Of a stretch of DNA of 64,000 nt, positions 42,405 to 51,379 are shown one piece after another. Position numbers and translations under genes: made by a program. The notes beneath the pieces are model-generated. The model worked only from the letters and a program-made list of their open reading frames with translations, had not been told where the DNA came from and searched no databases. How positions within the stretch are numbered: position 1 is the stretch's first letter; each line of letters begins with the position of its first letter. Source of the stretch: Bog-756 sp963738545 (lineage in GTDB: Bacteria > Actinomycetota > Acidimicrobiia > Acidimicrobiales > RAAP-2); contig CAVTXA010000007.1 of the NCBI GenBank assembly GCA_963738545.1, positions 310,001 through 374,000 on the forward strand, in the 5' to 3' direction.

Positions 42405-44801
42405 ATGCGCACGATTCCGATGCACGCACCAACGAGAGCGAGGCGGACTCCGGGAAGGACGGCTTCGCGGCCGACCCGTCTCCGGACGAGATCGGTCGGG
42501 GTTGTCGCCGCTGTTGTCGTGACAGCGGCGGCCCTGGCGGCCTTGGTCGGCCCGGCCCGGTCGGCCGGCGCGGCCGGTGTGTGCCCCGCCGGATGGACCT
42601 GCACCAACGTGGGCAATGCCCTTCCCCCGGGGCAGGCCAGCCTGTTCAACGGCACCCTGTCGGCCGTCGGCGGTGGGTACGACCTCTTCGGCAACGCCGA
42701 CTCCTTCTACTTCGTCTCCCAACCCCTCAACGGTGACGGTGCGGTGACCACCCACGTGGCGTCGGTACAACCCACCGACTCCGACGCCCTGGCCGGGGTC
42801 ATGCTCCGGAACACCACCGACGCCGATTCGCCCTACTACGGTGCCTTCATCACCCCGGGCGTGGGTCTCGTGGTCCAGTGGCGGTCGACGGTGGGGGGCC
42901 CGACCACGGAGTACCGCTTCGCCGGAAGTGCCCCGATCTATCTCCGGGTGGCCCGCTACACGACGACGGGCTCGTCGCCCCAGACCTACTTCGGGGTGTC
43001 CACCTCGGGTGACGGGACCACATGGACGCGGGTCAGCGGAGCCACCGTGGCCCTCGACCTGTCGGCGTCACTCCAGGGGGGCGTGGCCATCACCTCCCAC
43101 AACAACCAGTCGAGCGCCATGGCTGTGACCATGGACTCACTGTCGGTGGCGGCCGGTGAGTTCCCCGGGACCGACCTCGCCTGTCCCAATGGATGGAACT
43201 GCACGGATGTGGGGTCGGTATCGCCGGGCGGGGGCCAGACCCTTTCGGGTACCCAGTGGTCGGTCACCGGGGGTGGACCGGACATCTGGACCACGGCCGA
43301 TGCCTTCCACTACGTGTGGCAGCCTCTGGCCTCGGGCGGCAGCGTGTCCGCTCAGGTCACCTCGATCGACGCTGCCGATCCCTTCGCCAAGGCCGGGGTG
43401 ATGATCCGGGCCGGCACCGACCCCGGTGCCGCGTACTACGCCGCCTACCTCACACCCGGCAACGGCGTCGTCGTCCAGGAACGGACCGGTCAGGGATCCA
43501 CGGCCGTCCAGAACGCCTCGCTGGCGGGGGCGGCACCGGAGTACCTGCGGGTGACCCAGTCGGGCTCCACCTACACCGCCGCCACCTCATCGAACGGATC
43601 CACCTGGACCACCATCCCGGGATCGTCCGCCACTGTCTCCATGGGTAGCCAGCCGATCGGTGGTCTGGCCTTCACCTCCCACAACCTCGCTGCGCTGGGG
43701 ACCGGAGGGTTCAACGCCGTGACGGTGGATGCGGCCATCCGGCCCAGCACGGTTACGGTCTCGGCCACCCCGGCGAGTGTCCTCACCGGGTCCTCGGTCT
43801 CCTTCTCGGCCAACGCCGCACCGAGCTCGGGGAGCGGGACCCCGGGCGGATCCGTCGCCTTCACCAGCGGGACGACCAGCCTGTGTTCGGCCACCCTGGT
43901 CGCCGGGAGCGCATCGTGCTCGGCCACCACGGCTCCCGTCGGCACCGACACCGTCACCGCCACCTACAGCGGTGACAGCACGTTCTCGGCCTCGAGCGGG
44001 ACCGCCGTCCTGACCGTCGGCCTGCCTGCACCCCCGCCCCCGCCGGTGACCACGGGGACGCTGACCGCGCCCGTGGTGGGCATCGCCTCGCTGCCCGACG
44101 GCACCGGGTACTGGCTGGCCAACGCGGCCGGGGCGGTCTCGGCCCACGGCAACGCCGTCAACTACGGGTCGATGGCCGGTCACCATCTCAACGCGCCGAT
44201 CACCCACATCGTGGGCACGCCCGACGGACGGGGGTACTGGCTGGTGGCCGGTGACGGCGGGACGTTCACCTTCGGCGACGCCGGCTTCTTCGGCTCGATG
44301 GGCGGACACCACCTCAACGCCCCGGTGGTGGACATCGCCCCGACCGCGGACGGCCAGGGCTACTGGCTGGTCGCTTCCGACGGTGGCGTCTTCTCCTTCG
44401 GGGACGCCGCCTTCCACGGCTCGATGGGCGGCTCCCACCTCAACCGGCCGGTGGTGGGCATCGCCGCCGACTACGCCACCGGCGGGTACTGGGAGGTGGC
44501 CACCGACGGTGGCATCTTCTCCTTCACCGCACCGTTCTGGGGCTCGACCGGCAACCTCCATCTGAATGAACCGGTCAACGGGATGGCGGCCACGGCCGAC
44601 TTCCAGGCCTACCGCTTCGTGGCCTCCGACGGCGGCATCTTCTCCTTCGGCAACGTCCCGTTCTACGGATCGACCGGTGGCCAGCACCTCAATGCACCGG
44701 TGATGGGGATGGCCTCCGATCCGGCCACGGGGGGCTACTGGCTGGTGGCCTCCGACGGGGGGGTCTTCAGCTTCAACGCACCGTTCTACGGCGCACGGTG
44801 A
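42405..44801 (+). CDS. Secreted modular protein: two concanavalin-like modules, Ig-like domain and six GYWLVASDGG repeats
   Basis: About 798 residues, intact. I chose the ATG at 42405 because AAGAAGG lies seven bases upstream; a longer frame begins at 42294. After a signal helix (VGVVAAVVVTAAALAAL) come two DUF1349-like modules (leads CPAGWTCTNVG and CPNGWNCTDVG) and a Big_3/Big_5-like Ig domain (STVTVSATPASVLTGSSVSF). Six repeats of about 46 residues follow, with the consensus GYWLVASDGGVFSFGDA, FYGSMGG and HLNAPV. These repeats are widespread in Acidimicrobiia and likely form a beta-propeller. It is the only module-bearing gene on the plus strand. No enzyme motif is seen; an adhesin or matrix protein is likely. 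Confidence 0.75.
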   Translation: MRTIPMHAPTRARRTPGRTASRPTRLRTRSVGVVAAVVVTAAALAALVGPARSAGAAGVCPAGWTCTNVGNALPPGQASLFNGTLSAVGGGYDLFGNADSFYFVSQPLNGDGAVTTHVASVQPTDSDALAGVMLRNTTDADSPYYGAFITPGVGLVVQWRSTVGGPTTEYRFAGSAPIYLRVARYTTTGSSPQTYFGVSTSGDGTTWTRVSGATVALDLSASLQGGVAITSHNNQSSAMAVTMDSLSVAAGEFPGTDLACPNGWNCTDVGSVSPGGGQTLSGTQWSVTGGGPDIWTTADAFHYVWQPLASGGSVSAQVTSIDAADPFAKAGVMIRAGTDPGAAYYAAYLTPGNGVVVQERTGQGSTAVQNASLAGAAPEYLRVTQSGSTYTAATSSNGSTWTTIPGSSATVSMGSQPIGGLAFTSHNLAALGTGGFNAVTVDAAIRPSTVTVSATPASVLTGSSVSFSANAAPSSGSGTPGGSVAFTSGTTSLCSATLVAGSASCSATTAPVGTDTVTATYSGDSTFSASSGTAVLTVGLPAPPPPPVTTGTLTAPVVGIASLPDGTGYWLANAAGAVSAHGNAVNYGSMAGHHLNAPITHIVGTPDGRGYWLVAGDGGTFTFGDAGFFGSMGGHHLNAPVVDIAPTADGQGYWLVASDGGVFSFGDAAFHGSMGGSHLNRPVVGIAADYATGGYWEVATDGGIFSFTAPFWGSTGNLHLNEPVNGMAATADFQAYRFVASDGGIFSFGNVPFYGSTGGQHLNAPVMGMASDPATGGYWLVASDGGVFSFNAPFYGAR
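44071..44798 (+). repeat. Six in-gene repeats of about 46 codons
   Basis: Tandem coding repeats carry GYWL, DGG, FGDA and HLN signatures at regular spacing. The first copy is degenerate (YWLANAAGAVSAHG) and the last is truncated after FNAPFYG, consistent with a closed propeller whose ends complete each other. Confidence 0.75.
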
Positions 44802-45372
44802 GATGATGCGGGCCTGCGAGCTTGGCATCGCACCCCGCCCACGCTCACCTGTGTCCCGGGTTCAGGCCCAGCGAGAACGAAGGCGACTCGAGCGGCGATC
44901 GGAGGCCTGAGGGCACAAAGGGAACAGACGCCGGACCACGACGGGTCCACTCCACGCCGTCCCAGACATCGCCACGGGACCGGATTCCTTTACTCAGATC
45001 GAGTCGCTCGGATCCGGTGGTGTCCAGCCCCACTGGATGGCGTGTCGTGTCCCGTGACGTCGTCTCCGGCGGCCATCGGTCGGGGGCGACCGGCTGGGCG
45101 AACGGGGGGTCGGTTTCTGCCGCAGGGGCAACAACACCGATGAAACACTGACTTCCTCCCGAAGGAAGGCCCGCCGCCGCTGGAAGGTTCTCCTTGCGGG
45201 AGCCGCTTCAGCTCGCCCTGTTCCTCACCCGTGTGCCCGGGCCGTGGAATCAGGACGGGCGCTACCTCGTCCAACCGAACGCCGGGGTCGACACGACGAC
45301 GATGCGGACGGAGAACACTCCGGGCCGCCCATCCCCCAGAACGAGCGATCCGCTCGGTAAATTCTGCGCAAC
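44802..45372. other. Intergenic region
   Basis: About 570 bp between two plus-strand genes. Open frames on both strands look like shadows. A small inverted repeat (CTTCCTCCCGAAGGAAGG near 45155) is the only structure noticed. The final stretch before 45373 is slightly A/T-richer (GGTAAATTCTGCG) and could hold a -10 region. Confidence 0.4.
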
Positions 45373-46197
45373 ATGTCGAACTCCGGCGGGCACCGACCAA
45401 CACGAAATCCGTCCGGCACCGTCGGTGCCGATCCAACCGTGCCGGGAGTGCCGGTGCGGTGTGGCACCTCACGGACCCGACCGGGAGCCCTCGCCGCAGC
45501 GGCCCTCGCGCTCACCCTGCTGGCGTCGCTCGGCCTCACCGCCGGTGCCGCACTGACCGGTCCGCCCCCGGCGTTCGCTGCCGGTAGCGGGTACACGCCG
45601 GGCGGCACACCGACGACCGGCGGGTCGGCAACCGGCCTGGCCGGCACGGTTGTCACCAGCACCACGATTCAGCCCAGCGGGGGCACGGCCACCGGCGTGG
45701 TGGGAAGCGCCACGATCACGGCCACCATCCCTCCGGGCACGTTCACCGGAGCGGTCCAGGTGGTCATGACCGACGCCGCTAGCTCCTACCTTGTTCCCAG
45801 CTCCGGGGGCTCGCCGGTGGTTACGTTCGGCATCGGCATCTACGTCAACGGGTCGAAAGTCACGGGCACGTTTCCGGCCATTGGCGTCACCATCACCTCC
45901 CCAGCCATCACTGCCGGCTCCACCGTGTACCTGGTCACCGGCAGCGGGTTGGCGGCAGCGAGCGGCGCAGCCGTCCAGGCCGGATCGGCCAGCTTCTCCA
46001 TCACCAGCGACCCCGTGGTGGAGGTGACGGACCCGGTCGGTACGGTCGGGACCTCCTCCGCCGGCACGGCCATCGCCGGGGCCACCTCGGGCGAGACGGG
46101 CAAGCCGTTCCGGCTCGAGGAGATGGTGGCCATCGCTCTCCTGGCCTTCGGTGCCCTCATCCTGGTGGCCCTCCGCCTGCGCCGTCGCACCGCCTGA
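45373..46197 (+). CDS. Secreted protein with C-terminal membrane anchor, unknown function
   Basis: A 274-residue protein. An N-terminal signal helix (ALAAAALALTLLASLGLTAG, around residues 37-57) is preceded by a long charged segment, so the true start may be a later GTG. The middle is a beta-rich domain (TATIPPGTFTGAVQVVMTDA; GIGIYVNGSKVTGTFP) similar in style to adhesin stalks, with no family I can name. The C-terminus has a hydrophobic helix (MVAIALLAFGALILVAL) and RLRRR. This is laid out like a wall-sorting signal but has no LPxTG or LAxTG motif (GETGKPF precedes it). Four bases separate it from the next gene. Confidence 0.6.
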   Translation: MSNSGGHRPTRNPSGTVGADPTVPGVPVRCGTSRTRPGALAAAALALTLLASLGLTAGAALTGPPPAFAAGSGYTPGGTPTTGGSATGLAGTVVTSTTIQPSGGTATGVVGSATITATIPPGTFTGAVQVVMTDAASSYLVPSSGGSPVVTFGIGIYVNGSKVTGTFPAIGVTITSPAITAGSTVYLVTGSGLAAASGAAVQAGSASFSITSDPVVEVTDPVGTVGTSSAGTAIAGATSGETGKPFRLEEMVAIALLAFGALILVALRLRRRTA

Positions 46198-46201
46198 CCC
46201 C

Positions 46202-47120
46202 TTGTCGGACCACCTGCCACCCACCACCGGTCGGTTGCTGCTGCTGCTCGCCTTCGTCGCCGCTGGGTCGCTCCTCGCCGCCTGTGGTGGAGGCTCGTCG
46301 GGCACCACGGCGACCACGGCCGGCACCACGAGCGTGGTCAAGCCCACCAGGACCTTCCCCGGACCGGCCGGGTTGATTGGACGGCGGCCAGCCCCAACCC
46401 GACGGCTTCATGTGGCTCCTGGCCCGGGTTGGCGCGTCGGCCAACATCCAACAGCTCAACTTGACGACCGGCTCGATCGGTCAGATCATCCCGGAGACGG
46501 CGGGCGCCGATTCGATCAGCCAGTCCTCGTCGGGCGTGATCGGGGTTGGGGTCGCCACCGCACTCACCGGCGCGCTCGAGCTGCGCAACGGCGCCTCCGG
46601 TGCCCTTGTGGCCACCGTTCCCATCGGTGCGCCGGTCAAGGACGTCTTTGCCGGCGCCGATGGCACCACGTTCTTCGTCCTCAACGGCAACACCACCTCC
46701 GCCAGCGTGACCCTGGTCAACTCCGGGACCGACAGGACCTCGGTGTCGGTGCCGGTGCCCCTCGACACCGTGGCCATCGCCGTGGACCCGTCCGGTCAGA
46801 ACCTCTTCGCCCTGGGTTCGGGGGACAAGGTGGACCAGATCACCATCGGGTCGGGAGCGGTAGCCGCCAGCTACCCGGTCGGCCCCCACCCGATCGCGTT
46901 GGCCGTGTCCACCAGCGGATCCACGCTCTACGTGCTGAACCATGTAGGAGCCGGGGCCAACGTCGGCGTCATCGACGTAGCCACCGAGGCCCAGACCAAG
47001 GTCCTTCCCGCCCCCGCCAACGCGGTGGCGGTCCAGGTTTCGCCCGACGGAGGCAGCCTCTACGTGGTGGTGGGGACGTCGACCGTCGGCAACATCCAGG
47101 TATACGCGATCGCCCCCTGA
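46202..47120 (+). CDS. YVTN-type beta-propeller lipoprotein (one frameshift)
   Basis: A TTG start at 46202 gives a lipoprotein signal peptide (GRLLLLLAFVAAGSLLAAC) with lipobox LAAC, followed by a Thr-rich spacer. After a frame change near 46375 the protein continues as a propeller. Its blades resemble the 40-residue YVTN/YncE family: VAIAVDPSGQNLFALGSG, IALAVSTSGSTLYVLNHVG and VAVQVSPDGGSLYVVVG. Function unknown; surface propellers of this kind usually bind ligands. The stop overlaps the ATG of the membrane glycosyltransferase (TGATG), so it is the first of three coupled genes. Confidence 0.65.
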
Positions 47121-49318
47121 TGGTCCCGTCCGATGCTTCAGGTCCGGAACCGGGACAGATTCCCTCGGTGATGGTCACGGACCGGAACATGGATACCGGA
47201 TCCTTCACCCCCGGCCCTACCCGGTCGGGCCGGCCGCCGAGGGGGGTGCCCGAGTGGGTCGGGCCCCCGATCGATCTCCGCGACGCCAGGCCGGTGCTGT
47301 CACCCACCGCCCGGGCCTGGTGGACGGTGGCCGGCATGACCGTGCTTCTGTGGGGCTTCCAGCTCTTCGGCTACGTCGACATCTACCCGATCATCAGCCT
47401 GGCCGTGGTCGTTCTCGGCCTGTGGGGACTGGGGACCATCGTGGCCGTCTGGCACCCGCGGTCCGTGCAGCCCCGGACGGCCCGGGCCCTCGCCGGAGCC
47501 ACACTCGGGCTCAGCGTCGGCGCCTTCTTTTTGTGGGCCTACCTCCAGGTGTTGTCGTCGCCCGCCTACGGCACCGACGAGATTGCCTTCGACCAGTATG
47601 CCGCCCAGCTGACCCGGCACGGGATCAACCCGTACATCCACTCGATGGCCCCGGCCTTCTCGCTCTTCCACGTCTCGCCCGACGGCTACACCTTCCTCCT
47701 CAACGGCCACACCGTGACGTCCCTCTCCTATCCCTCGCTCTCGTTCCTCCTGTACGTGCCTTTCCTGATGGCCGGTTGGTCGAGCCAACTGGCCGTGGGT
47801 ATCAACGTCCTGGCGTGGGCCGGCGGGGTGGTGCTGACCTTCGTCCTGCTCCCCCGACCGCTCCGGCCACTGGCCATCGTGGTCGGCAGCTTCTCCGTGT
47901 ACATCGGCTATGCGGTCGGAGGCGTGACCGATGCCCTCTTCGTCCCGCTGCTGATCGGGGCCGTCTACCGCTGGGACCGGTTTGCCACCACCCGTGGACC
48001 TGCGGCCTGGCGCGGACCGATCCTCCTCGGTCTGGCCATGGCGGTGAAGCAGACCCCCTGGCTGGTGCTGCCCTTCCTCGTGGCCGGGATCGCCCTGGAG
48101 GCACGACGACTGGGTGGGGGCAGCACGGCGATGCGCACGGCGAGCCGCTACCTCGCCATCGCCGTGGGCGCCTTCCTCGTTCCCAACCTGTGGTTCATCG
48201 TGCTCTCGCCCCGGGCGTGGCTGTCCGGCGTACTCACCCCCATCGCCAGCCACACCGTGCCCGCCGGTCAGGGGCTCGTCGGGCTCACCCTCTACCTCGG
48301 CCTCGGCGGTGGCTCGCTCGAGGCGTACACCGTGGCCCTCGTCGTGGTGTTCGTCGCCCTCCTGGTCGTCTACATCGCCACCTATCCGGCGCTGAAGGCC
48401 TGGCCGGTGATCTGCCCGGCGGTGGTGCTCTTCTTCTCCGCTCGATCGTTCGGCAGCTACCTGGTCACGCTGCTCCCCGCCGCGCTGGTGGCGGCCACCT
48501 CGGTCCGACTCCCCGGCGCGTCGCCACCGGACCATGCGGCCCCTGCCCGGTGGCGACGGGTGCGATGGCTGGTGGCCGGCATGGTGGCCTGCTCCGGAAT
48601 CGCGGTGGGTGCGATCTTTGCCTCCGGCCCGCCCCTGGCCGTCGCCATCACCTCGGTGCGCACCACCGGGCAACTGGCCACCGTTGTCCAGATCCGGGTG
48701 CACGTGGTCAATCACTCCGGTCGGACCGAGACGCCGGCATTCACCGTGGAGAGCGGCGGGCAGCTGACCGCCTTTTGGACGGTGGGCCGCGGCCCGGCCA
48801 CGCTGGCCGCCGGGGCACGAGCCGACTACACGTTGCTGGCCCCCAACTTCTTCGCCCAACCGCCGATCACCGGCGGGTTCCAGGTGGTGGCCTTCTCGTC
48901 GTCGCCGGCCACGGTCTCGACCAGCCGCTCGTATCTCCCCACCACCTACCACCTGAGCATCGACCCCGACGCCGTCGACGGGATCGTGCCGGTCGGCCAG
49001 TCCGTGGTGCTCCGGGCGGAGATCCTCGACAAGATCAACCGTCCGGTCCACCTGGCCGGCGAGCCGGTCTACCTCGGCCAGGTCATCTACGGGCAACAAG
49101 GCCTGGTCTTCGGCCAGGCCATCATCAACCAGGGCCAGATCGGCCAGACCCCGGTGGTCGCCTTCACCGACAGCCAGGGGGTGGCTACCTTCACGGTGCG
49201 CGGGACCCAGGCCGGGTCGGACCCGGTGTACTTCGAGGCGAACCTGGTCAACGCCCGCCAGTTCTACCCCTACGGCTACTCCGAGATCGTCCCCATCCGG
49301 TTCGGTTCGTCCCCGTGA
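47120..49318 (+). CDS. GT-C (GT87-like) membrane glycosyltransferase with extracytoplasmic C-terminal domain
   Basis: A 732-residue intact protein. Residues about 65-490 contain roughly ten helices. A first-loop acidic motif (SPAYGTDEIAFDQYA) and GLAMAVKQTPWLVLPFLVAG, which resembles the Lys-x-x-Pro-(W/L) region of GT87/PimE-like mannosyltransferases, support the call. The last 230 residues are beta-rich and extracytoplasmic, with Ig-like strands (TTGQLATVVQIRVHVVNHSG; VPVGQSVVLRAEILDKINRP). The stop overlaps the next GTG by four bases (GTGA). I infer use of a polyprenyl-phosphate sugar donor. An alternative start is the ATG at 47171. Confidence 0.65.
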   Translation: MVPSDASGPEPGQIPSVMVTDRNMDTGSFTPGPTRSGRPPRGVPEWVGPPIDLRDARPVLSPTARAWWTVAGMTVLLWGFQLFGYVDIYPIISLAVVVLGLWGLGTIVAVWHPRSVQPRTARALAGATLGLSVGAFFLWAYLQVLSSPAYGTDEIAFDQYAAQLTRHGINPYIHSMAPAFSLFHVSPDGYTFLLNGHTVTSLSYPSLSFLLYVPFLMAGWSSQLAVGINVLAWAGGVVLTFVLLPRPLRPLAIVVGSFSVYIGYAVGGVTDALFVPLLIGAVYRWDRFATTRGPAAWRGPILLGLAMAVKQTPWLVLPFLVAGIALEARRLGGGSTAMRTASRYLAIAVGAFLVPNLWFIVLSPRAWLSGVLTPIASHTVPAGQGLVGLTLYLGLGGGSLEAYTVALVVVFVALLVVYIATYPALKAWPVICPAVVLFFSARSFGSYLVTLLPAALVAATSVRLPGASPPDHAAPARWRRVRWLVAGMVACSGIAVGAIFASGPPLAVAITSVRTTGQLATVVQIRVHVVNHSGRTETPAFTVESGGQLTAFWTVGRGPATLAAGARADYTLLAPNFFAQPPITGGFQVVAFSSSPATVSTSRSYLPTTYHLSIDPDAVDGIVPVGQSVVLRAEILDKINRPVHLAGEPVYLGQVIYGQQGLVFGQAIINQGQIGQTPVVAFTDSQGVATFTVRGTQAGSDPVYFEANLVNARQFYPYGYSEIVPIRFGSSP

Positions 49319-51350
49319 CGGCCACGGCCCTGGCCGAACGTCCCGTCCGGTCCTCACCCCCTCCCCTCGAGGTCCCCAGCCGAGACACCCGCGTGGACCT
49401 GGCCGTCCGCCTGGCCTGGTTGATCTTCGGGCTCCAGCTGCTGGGCATGGTGCTGTGGAGCGCCCACCTCTACGGCCGGTGGGGCAATACCTGGGACTAC
49501 GCCATCCGTTACCAGGCCTGGTGGGCGATCGCCCACGGCAACCTCGACCCCTACGTCTCGGTGGCCCACCGCTACTTCTGGCAGGACCACTTCGAGGTGA
49601 TCAACTGGCCGCTGGCCCCGCTCTCCCGGGTGTGGGGCGGCGGGGTGTGGCCACTGTGGGTCCAGGACGTCATGGTGTTCGGCGGGGAGATCGGTGCCCT
49701 CTACCTGGTGGCCGACGCCGCCCGGAGGCCCACCTGGCCGAGCCGCCTGGCCCCGTGGACGGCGGTCGGCCTGGTCACACTGCTGTTGGTGGCCAACCCG
49801 TGGATCTACGACAGCATCTCCTACGACTTCCACTACCAATCGGTGGGCGCAGCCTGCTTCGCCATGCTGGCCTGCCGGGAGATGATGCGCGGCCGGACCG
49901 GATGGCTGGTCCTGTGGGTGGTGCTGTGTCTGGCCTGCGGTGACATCGCCGGCACCTACCTGGCCGCGGTGGGCATCGGCGGCATCCTGGTCAGCCGCGT
50001 TCGCGGCGCCGGGGCGTGGCGCTGCTGGTGGTCGGGGCCGCCTGGTTCGTTCTGATCAGCCACATCGGGGGCGGCCAGGGATCGGGGCTGGAAGGCCACT
50101 ACGGCTATCTCGGCGTTTCCTCGGGCACCGGCCGCCTGGGGGTGGTGGGCCTGGCCCGGGGGTTCCTCGTCCACCCCTTGCGGGTGGCGGCCCAGATGTG
50201 GCAGGCCCGCGCTGATTTGTGGGCCTACTCGGCGACCTCGGGCGTCCTCGGACTGTTCAGCCCCCTCGCCGCCCTGCCCGTCCTCGTCCTGTTCGAGAGC
50301 GGCTCCGGACAGGGAGACTCCCTCCGCTCGGTGGCCTACGAGAACTTCGGGGTGCTCCTCTTCACCGCTCCGCTCACCTGCCTGGTCCTGGCCTCGATCA
50401 CCCGACAGCTGTGGTGCGGATGGGTGGCCGCCCACCTTCCCCGGCGCGGGACCCGGTGGCTCCGTTCACCCCGCCTGCCTTCGGTCCTGGTCGCCGTGAT
50501 CGCCGTCAACGCCGTCGTCTGGGCGGCCGTGTGGATCCCCCAGGTACCGGTCCAGTGGCTACGCACCCCACCGGCCACCGCCTCGGCCCTCGACCGGGCG
50601 GCAGCCATGATCCCGGCCGGAGCCGAGGTCGTGGCCTCCCAGGGGATCATGGGCCGCTTCGCCGACCGGCAGTGGCTCTACGAGGTGGCCGCCGACAGCG
50701 CCCGGTTCCCCCTACATGCCGGCGATACCTACTTCGTCCTCGTGCCCTACGCCGGCATCGAGACGGCCAGCGTCCAGCTCCAGCTGGCCATGATCGGCCG
50801 GCTCGCCGGTCCGCTCCACGCCACCTTGCTGTCCAGCGTCGGGGGTGTCTGGCTCTTCCGGTTGCCCCGACCCGGCGGTTCGGACGCGGTGACCTTCTCC
50901 TCCTCACCCACCGAGCCGGCCTGGGCCGTCCAAACCACCACCGGACAGCGGCTCTTGGACGGACCCTCCTACACCTGGAACATGGCCGTTGCCGGGTCCA
51001 GGGCCGGCTACGTGGCCTTCGGCGCCAACTGGAATCTCCTCCCCGGCGCCTACCGCACCACGGTGACCATGGACACCTCCGTGCCCACCAAGGTGGAGAC
51101 ATGGGACGCCACCAGAAACGTGCTGCTCGGGCGGACCGACGTGCCGGCGACGAATGGCCACGTCGCCGTCCAATCGGTGGTCCATGTCACCGACCGGGGC
51201 GGCAACGTGCCGTTCTCCGGGTGGGGACCGTTCGACTTCCACCCGGCCAGGCCCCCCGGGTCGGCCGACCGGATCGAGCTCCGGGTGTGGACGCCGGGCA
51301 CCGGGCCGGTGAACGTCTACAACCTCGAGGTGCAGCCCGACTTGGGCTAG
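49315..51350 (+). CDS. DUF2079-like polytopic membrane protein (one frameshift)
   Basis: A GTG start at 49315 overlaps the previous stop. About ten helices are seen, and the first loop reads WGNTWDYAIRYQAWWAIAHG, similar in placement to the acidic loop of GT-C enzymes. SYDFHYQSVGAACFAML is characteristic of the DUF2079 family, whose members are predicted glycosyltransferases. The frame changes near 50020, after which the protein continues as ALLVVGAAWFVLISHIGGG. The C-terminal 300 residues are soluble and extracytoplasmic and end as a jelly-roll-like domain (IELRVWTPGTGPVNVYNLEV). Its direct coupling to the GT-C gene suggests they act on the same surface glycan. Confidence 0.6.
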
Positions 51351-51370
51351 CTGTGCAACTGACGTAGCCC
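51344..51370. terminator. Hairpin between convergent genes
   Basis: GGGCTA and TAGCCC form a 6-bp stem around a 15-base loop, overlapping the stop of the plus-strand gene and ending 10 bp before the stop of the sortase on the other strand. The symmetric placement suits a bidirectional terminator, though no T-tract is present. Confidence 0.4.
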
Positions 51371-51379
51371 GACCAACGG

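Larger units (their letters stand above)
24353..43740. repeat. Family of about 18 dispersed DUF1349-like module repeats
   Basis: Five genes between 24.3 and 43.7 kb carry about 18 copies of the same module of roughly 190 codons: 6, 3, 5, 2 and 2 copies from left to right. Similarity is visible at DNA level: variants of GAGCCCGGGTCGGTGGTGGC recur near 24670, 25265, 25850, 31890, 32470, 34040 and 34630. Adjacent modules within one gene are often most alike, which suggests tandem duplication and gene conversion. Such repeats can also mislead assembly. Confidence 0.75.
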
